64,000 bases of DNA, taken from positions 119,227 to 183,226 of the forward strand of contig JAKOGI010001586.1 of assembly GCA_029747015.1 (NCBI GenBank). Reading direction: 5' to 3'. Below the pieces are notes generated by a model, which was given only the letters and a program-made list of their open reading frames with translations, was not told where the DNA came from and made no database searches. A program made the translations under genes and the position numbers. This DNA is from Carnegiea gigantea (lineage: Eukaryota; Streptophyta; Magnoliopsida; Caryophyllales; Cactaceae). This document shows, in pieces, positions 59,211-64,000 of the stretch (the first letter of the stretch is position 1; the number at the start of each line of letters is the position of its first letter).

Positions 59211-60901
59211 TGTTGAATTAGTATATTCAGTTTTGATGACAACAAACCCAAGTGTAAAATGCTCTTAAGTAATGTTGCTCCAAACAAAGTTCTCCAAACA
59301 GGCATACACTGTTATTTTCAATATGCGTCTTAACTTGTTTGCTGAATGTTGAGAACAAGTCTTAAGAACAGGTCTCATACCTTAATGACTCACGCTCAAG
59401 TCAAGAACACCACCTCGATGAGTTGATTGTGTGTTAAGATCAGTTCCTGAACTCAAGCAATACAAGAACAACCTGGCAAACAGGCTAGGTGTTTCAAGGA
59501 CAATCCAGCAAACAGACCTTTCTGAACTCAAGCGATACAAGAACAACCTGGCAAACAGGTTGGTCTAGGTGGTTGGGGCAGCGTATTCGTCTTGAACAAG
59601 ATGACTGGATCTACAACAAGATGTCTTGGGTAATTTAGGTTTTATTTTTTAGACTCTTGTTAATATGCCAATCTTGAAAAGTCTCTAACTAACCACTCTT
59701 GAATTGGTTGCGCTATTTGCTTCAGAACACCAAGTTTGAACAACCCTGTAAACAGGGTACCTAGGGTGTTTCTGAACTGTAACGGCCAAACCCGGTCACT
59801 TTGGAAAACTTATTTTGGTTGGCCAAAAGCTCTAATATATTTTGATAAAATTCCAAGACAGCAATTTAAGCTGTAGGAAATCTTTTGATATGAAAATCAC
59901 TTGGGAGATTTGCAAAACTGATTTTGGAAAATATTTACCAAAACCGAAAATATTTCTCTCTTATCCTTTGGAAAGTGATTAATTCAAAATTCAAGCTGAG
60001 ATTCTTTTCCAGGTATTTCACGGCTATTTTTAAGGGGAAAAGATAGTCTTTTATCCTCCAAAATCAAATCCCTACAATATTGGGAAACTCTATCCTCATT
60101 GGATCTTTTAGCCATTGGAATTCTCTGTGCTAAGCAAAAATCTCTCTTTGCTAAACATAGCTGATTTTATCACTTCTCCTTGTTTTTGACCGTTGGATTT
60201 TTTGTTTAAAAACTCAACATTTCACTCCCATTCATAAGATAAGAAAAAACGAGAAACATACACAACATACGCAAAAAGGGAGAAGTGCAAAAGTGGTTTT
60301 TCTAGTGAGAAGAATTTTTCGAGCTACTCTTGAGAAAAGAAAAACCGAGACAAGTTGTGTTTAAGCTGAGCTTTCAAGATATTGCATACTAGGACCTCAT
60401 TGTACCTTACATCTGCTTAAATCAGAAGCACCCCCGTAAGGTGTTTTGTAACCCTGATCTTGGATCAGAAAGTGAGTGAGTGGTCCTCAGTCGTGTGGAC
60501 TTTGGACGTGTCCAATCTGGTGAGATTTGGACGTGGTGTAACCTTTCTTAGAAAAGAAGGTTACGTGGTTGCAAGTTGTAACAAGGTGTGTTACATTTGT
60601 AAGGTGTGAAGCCCGTTAGTGAAAGTGGTCAAATCCTACACGAGATAGGTCGTGGTTTTTCACACCTCAGTTGGGCTAGAGGTGTTTTCCACGGAAAAAT
60701 TGTGTGTGCTTTATTTCCGCATTTATCTTGTTGATTTTCGCCTTTGAGCAAATTGAAAACATCTGGTTCAAACAAGTCAGAAGGTTGTTTGTAATTCAAG
60801 AACAACCTCTGCAATCAGGAGGGTGTTTGTCAGTAAGTACGCGAAAATCGAACACCGCAATTCACCCCCCCTCTTGTGGGTAAGTACTCCTAAATTCAAC
60901 A
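59211..60901 (+). repeat. Inner element 3' LTR
   Basis: Colinear with the 5' LTR and preceded by the polypurine tract AAAAAGGGGAAAA (59197-59209). Followed by the target duplication GTTAT. Confidence 0.95.
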
Positions 60902-61053
60902 GTTATCATTTCGTGCGAGACGCCATAAACATAAAGGAGGTTGTCATCAAATATATACCCACTAACAAGATGATCACTGATCCATTAACTAAGTCGATTC
61001 CTAAAGATGCTTTCAAAGCACATTCATTAAGTCTAGGGCTTCGCAGAGTTTAG
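60902..61053 (+). pseudogene. Element B RNase H end, displaced by the inner insertion
   Basis: YHFVRDAINIKEVVIKYIPT, MITDPLTKSIP and LSLGLRR continue the RNase H stopped at 49643, after one copy of the GTTAT duplication. The two parts are 11.3 kb apart. Confidence 0.92.
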
Positions 61054-62040
61054 TTTTTGAATAGAATCTTGTTATGTATGACAGATACGTTCTTCTTGTA
61101 ATGAACATTTATGAAATAAAGATAGAAGGTTCTTTTTCTAAATGCTTTGTGATTTATTTGTTAGGCATGTTGAAATGTCACAGGCTTTTGATTGGGCCAG
61201 TCACACAGGCAATCGCCCCGACGCTTGAGTAGCGGACAGGATGAGATGAAATCATATTGGCACTAGGGGTGCAATATTGATTACTCATGCTGAAAGTGTA
61301 TGAGTGAGAAATAGTCGCCTTAGCAAGTCTAAGATGAGACTCGAGGGACTCGAATATGAGACATGATTTCATATTGAAGCCTTAAAAGCCGAATTTTGAG
61401 TGTCAAGATTAGCATTTAGTATATTAATCTAGTGGCTCAGGTTAGATTTTTTGGGTAGACATCTAGACAGGCGATTCGCATGGCACATAGAGTGACGATC
61501 CCAAGTAAGTGGGAGCTATGTCATGACACACATCTAAACTGTGTGTGCTTAAAAGACGACCATATATGGAGTGACGATTGACCTCCTTATCTCTTGTCAC
61601 TGTGTGACCTTGTAGACGATGACCCTTTGACTTAAAACCATGGTACAAAGTCAAGGCTTGATATTGCAACTTTAATTTGTTTCTCAAGAACCACGATGTA
61701 TACGGTTCAGCAAGAACATGTTAGGAAAGAATTAAGCTAAGACGTAATATCATGAGTGTTCAACGAAAAGTCAATCCGTTATCACCAATATCAGCCCGGG
61801 CGACTATATTGAGCATATAATCATATGATATATCATGGCATAAGGGACTGTAAATGCCATTGGTGATGTTTAGGGTGACTTGGGGTACCGTATTTAATAA
61901 AATATTATGTTAGTCAGATGGTAACTTAATATAGCACTACTTGTTACTTTTCAGTTGCACGTCCTATTCCCAGTATGAAGCGTGAGGAGTTATGATTCGT
62001 GAAGAGCATGTGTTTGCAGCCTTTGTGGCTGAGTGGGAGC
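61054..62040 (+). other. Element B 3' noncoding region
   Basis: About 1 kb between the pol stop and the 3' LTR. No credible ORF. The purine tract is at its end. Confidence 0.7.
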
Positions 62041-62345
62041 TGTTAACCAAGCCTACTTAGTTAGGCCTGACGGCCACTTAGTGTTGCCTAGGGCAACAAC
62101 CCTAGCTGCCCCATAACCTATAAAAGAGGGCTTTGGGGGTCAGCCAGACATAACACACGCATCACACAAATCTCACACACTCTCTTTGCCCCCTCTCACG
62201 GCTGTCATACCATCGACACTGGGCTCTCGGGTTTAGGACGTGGGAATTCCTAAAAGCGACTGTAGTAGCCGCTTCATATTCAGATGTACGTGGACTAGTT
62301 CCGACAGTTATTTTTGCATCCAGGTTAGTCTTATTTTATCCAACA
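62041..62345 (+). repeat. Element B 3' LTR
   Basis: 305 bp, TGTTAACC...TCCAACA, preceded by the purine tract GAGTGGGAGC (62031-62040). Colinear with the 5' LTR. Confidence 0.92.
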
Positions 62346-62350
62346 GTATT

Positions 62351-62930
62351 GTTGTTCAATCTATCGCTATAACTGATGGTGATCAACTTCGTTGCCGACA
62401 TATTTGTAAGAGGTTCAAATAACAAATGCATGGGGCTGAATTTCCTTAAACTTGATGTGGATACGCTTAGGGGAATGTGAAATTGTATTAGGAATTTAGT
62501 GACCAGCCACTGTCAGGACCATCAAATGGAACTTTAAGAGTTTGAAAATGGAATTTACATATCAGAACAAGATGAATGTCCTGAGGGGGTTAAATGCAGG
62601 TAGGGTGCAAGCTATATCTCAAAATGAAATGTCCAAATCATTTGAAATGTTAGATAATTATGTATGTTGCAACTAATTGCTGAACCTGGGCCAGACCACA
62701 AGACTTTTGAAGCTTCTAACACTGCTCAAACCACTGCACCTATATAGGTTGTGCTAGAGCAATACCCTATGTCTCTCAAGAACCTACTTCTCTATTTACA
62801 TCTAGAGGGACATTTTGATCACAATATACCCCTCAAAAAGTTACACTGCACATATCTGCATCAGATCTTCTAGATACCTACTAAACCACAAAGATTAGAC
62901 CTGATCAATTACCTCACATAACCTGAAAAG
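62351..62930 (+). pseudogene. Gypsy element D protease end and RT linker, segment 3 (degraded)
   Basis: After the B insertion, the protease-like frame resumes with VVQSIAITDGDQLRCRHICK and a MHGAEFP segment, matching the C-terminal half of gypsy protease regions. A LEQYPMSLKN phrase and an HFDHNIPLKK phrase near 62810-62860 mark the approach to RT. Homology fades by about 62930, so the rest of D is deleted or too diverged to see. Confidence 0.65.
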
Positions 62931-63469
62931 TTTAGGGCTCAAACAACCTTTTTTCACCTACGACCTGACTTAAACCTAATTGTAAGGGTACCCAGCCTTG
63001 ATGAGGGCTGGCATTAAGCAGGAGCTCTAACCATTTGACCTAAGTGCTCTCCCTCATCAAAAATGAAAAATAGAATTAAAAATTTAAATTTCAAATAAAT
63101 TAGTAACAAAAGCCCTTAATTCCCTGGCCTAGGGTTTCATTTTGATTTTCATTTCTATTCTCTCCTCTCAAGCTTCTCCTCCCACTTTCTTTCCCCTATA
63201 TCCATCACAAAAGTACATCTCATGTAACTTTAGATGGTCGAGGGTCGATGATCAAGGATCGACGATTGATCATCTCAGGTTTCCTCCAGTTCACTTATCA
63301 ATTGTAGTTTTTCTACTGACTGTTTTCATTCATATGTTCTTTTAGTATTACTCATTTTCGGTGGTTTCATGGTAGATTTTGATCTGTCTATCTCTTTGAC
63401 GTTCATTACGACTTGGACATTTTTGTGATTCTTTGACAAAGTAAAATTGAAATAGTAGACTTCTTATCT
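62931..63469. other. Intergenic with a weak SINE-like promoter on the minus strand
   Basis: On the minus strand, AGGTCAAATGGTTAGAGC (63043-63026) resembles an A box, and GGTTTAAGTC (62978-62969) a B box, in the right order but spaced a little widely. A short A run (minus) follows. No gene is seen in the remainder. Confidence 0.3.
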
Positions 63470-64000
63470 CACTATAAAAAAAGTAACTTTCACCAATAGA
63501 CATCTAGTGACCAAAAATAAGAACCGTTGGTAAAAGTGAGTTTTTACAATAGATTCAGTTTTTTTTGTTGGTATTAAAGTTTTCAATTTTGGAGGGAAGA
63601 ATGGGTCCTAATATTTCCAACAAATTAAAAATGGTGTGTTGGTATTATTGTTATATTGCCAACAATCTAGTTTTCTGTTGGTATTGTAATTATATTACCA
63701 ACACATTCATTTGTAAAAGAATTTCTGTTGGTATTAAAAAGCATGTTATCATGGGAAACATTGAATAACTATTTAAAGAATACACATTTAGAAATAAATA
63801 AAATAAAAAATACTTAATTAATAATTTTATATTGCCAACACAAAGCATTTAGTAATCAATAATTTAAAAAATACACATTTAGCAATCATTTAAAATACAC
63901 ATTTAGAAATAAATAAAATAAATATGTAGCCACACTATTGCTGCTGCCTCTCGAGTCTCACCTAGCCCCCCCAATTTCAAAACAAAATAGAGCCCTGAAC
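63470..64000 (+). mobile_element. Terminus of a CACTA (En/Spm) transposon, runs off the window
   Basis: It starts CACTATAAAAAAAG at 63470, the CACTA-type end. The next 300 bp hold four direct GTTGGTATT copies (63567, 63638, 63677 and 63727) and complementary copies such as ATTGCCAAC and TTACCAAC (about 63655, 63694 and 63830), like the subterminal transposase-binding repeats of this superfamily. No coding sequence and no other end are visible. Confidence 0.6.

Larger units (their letters stand above)
49644..60901 (+). mobile_element. SIRE-like Ty1/copia retrotransposon, young and complete (inner element)
   Basis: 11.26 kb with LTRs of 1689 and 1691 bp. It has an exact GTTAT duplication (49639-49643 and 60902-60906), primer site, polypurine tract, gag, pol and a long post-pol ORF. 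I count about 25 differences between LTRs (about 1.5%), so it is the youngest insertion here. Length, long LTRs, coiled-coil gag and the extra ORF fit the SIRE/Maximus lineage. A few stops and one frameshift suggest it is not autonomous as sequenced. Confidence 0.95.
43311..62345 (+). mobile_element. Ty1/copia retrotransposon B, old, split by the inner element
   Basis: Short LTRs (43311-43617 and 62041-62345) bound gag, protease, integrase, RT and RNase H. The interior without the inner insertion is about 7.1 kb. The flanks CTATT (43306-43310) and GTATT (62346-62350) match at four of five bases, a decayed duplication. I count about 29 differences plus a 2-bp indel between the LTRs, about 9-10%, mostly transitions. 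The element lies in the protease of gypsy element D. Confidence 0.9.

Overview
This window is a transposon-dense stretch of a flowering-plant genome, most likely a eudicot with a large, repeat-rich genome. The evidence is plant-specific: Athila-type Ty3/gypsy and SIRE-like Ty1/copia retrotransposons, primer-binding sites complementary to plant initiator tRNA-Met (TGGTATCAGAGC), a Helitron, a CACTA end, MITEs, and one F-box gene of the plant F-box-associated family. The species cannot be named from the sequence. Almost every long reading frame is transposon protein. The only host gene I can support is a broken F-box gene near 28.3-29.6 kb.

Layout, left to right. 1-1707: the 5' end of a minus-strand SIRE-like copia element (LTR, primer site, start of gag), inserted just upstream of the gag of a plus-strand Athila element. 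1708-11744: that Athila element, with gag, protease, RT/RNase H, integrase, an extra ATHILA-type ORF, a long 3' noncoding region and a partial 3' LTR; it is decayed by stops and frameshifts. 11745-15671: a rearranged non-autonomous element that encodes only a gag-like protein with a CCHC knuckle. It has inverted arms and ends in a near-perfect 529-bp palindrome built from its LTR start. 15672-18131: the 3' part of a long LTR ending in GGGGTGTTACA. 18132-31200: AT-rich sequence with a 1.67-kb Helitron, a 1.16-kb Harbinger/Tourist-like element, two further inverted-repeat elements, the F-box pseudogene and a SINE-like Pol III promoter.

31211 to about 62930 is one nested stack. The oldest layer is a degraded gypsy element (D). 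Its gag was hit by a 10.5-kb minus-strand SIRE-like element (C, 32013-42523, duplication CTCTC). Its protease was hit by a copia element (B, 43311-62345). B's RNase H was in turn hit by an 11.3-kb SIRE-like element (inner, 49644-60901, duplication GTTAT). LTR divergence fits this order: about 9-10% for B and about 1.5% for the inner element, counted by eye. The window ends with a SINE-like fragment and the terminus of a CACTA transposon (63470 onward).

The most interesting signals are: the LTR palindrome and inverted chimera at 12-15.7 kb; a third, post-pol ORF conserved between the two SIRE-like families; a stop codon followed by a splice-acceptor-like TTTTGCAG at the same gag/protease position in both families; and short AACAGG/CCTGTT motifs scattered densely through LTR and coding parts of the SIRE-like elements. 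All divergence figures are by-eye counts, not alignments.
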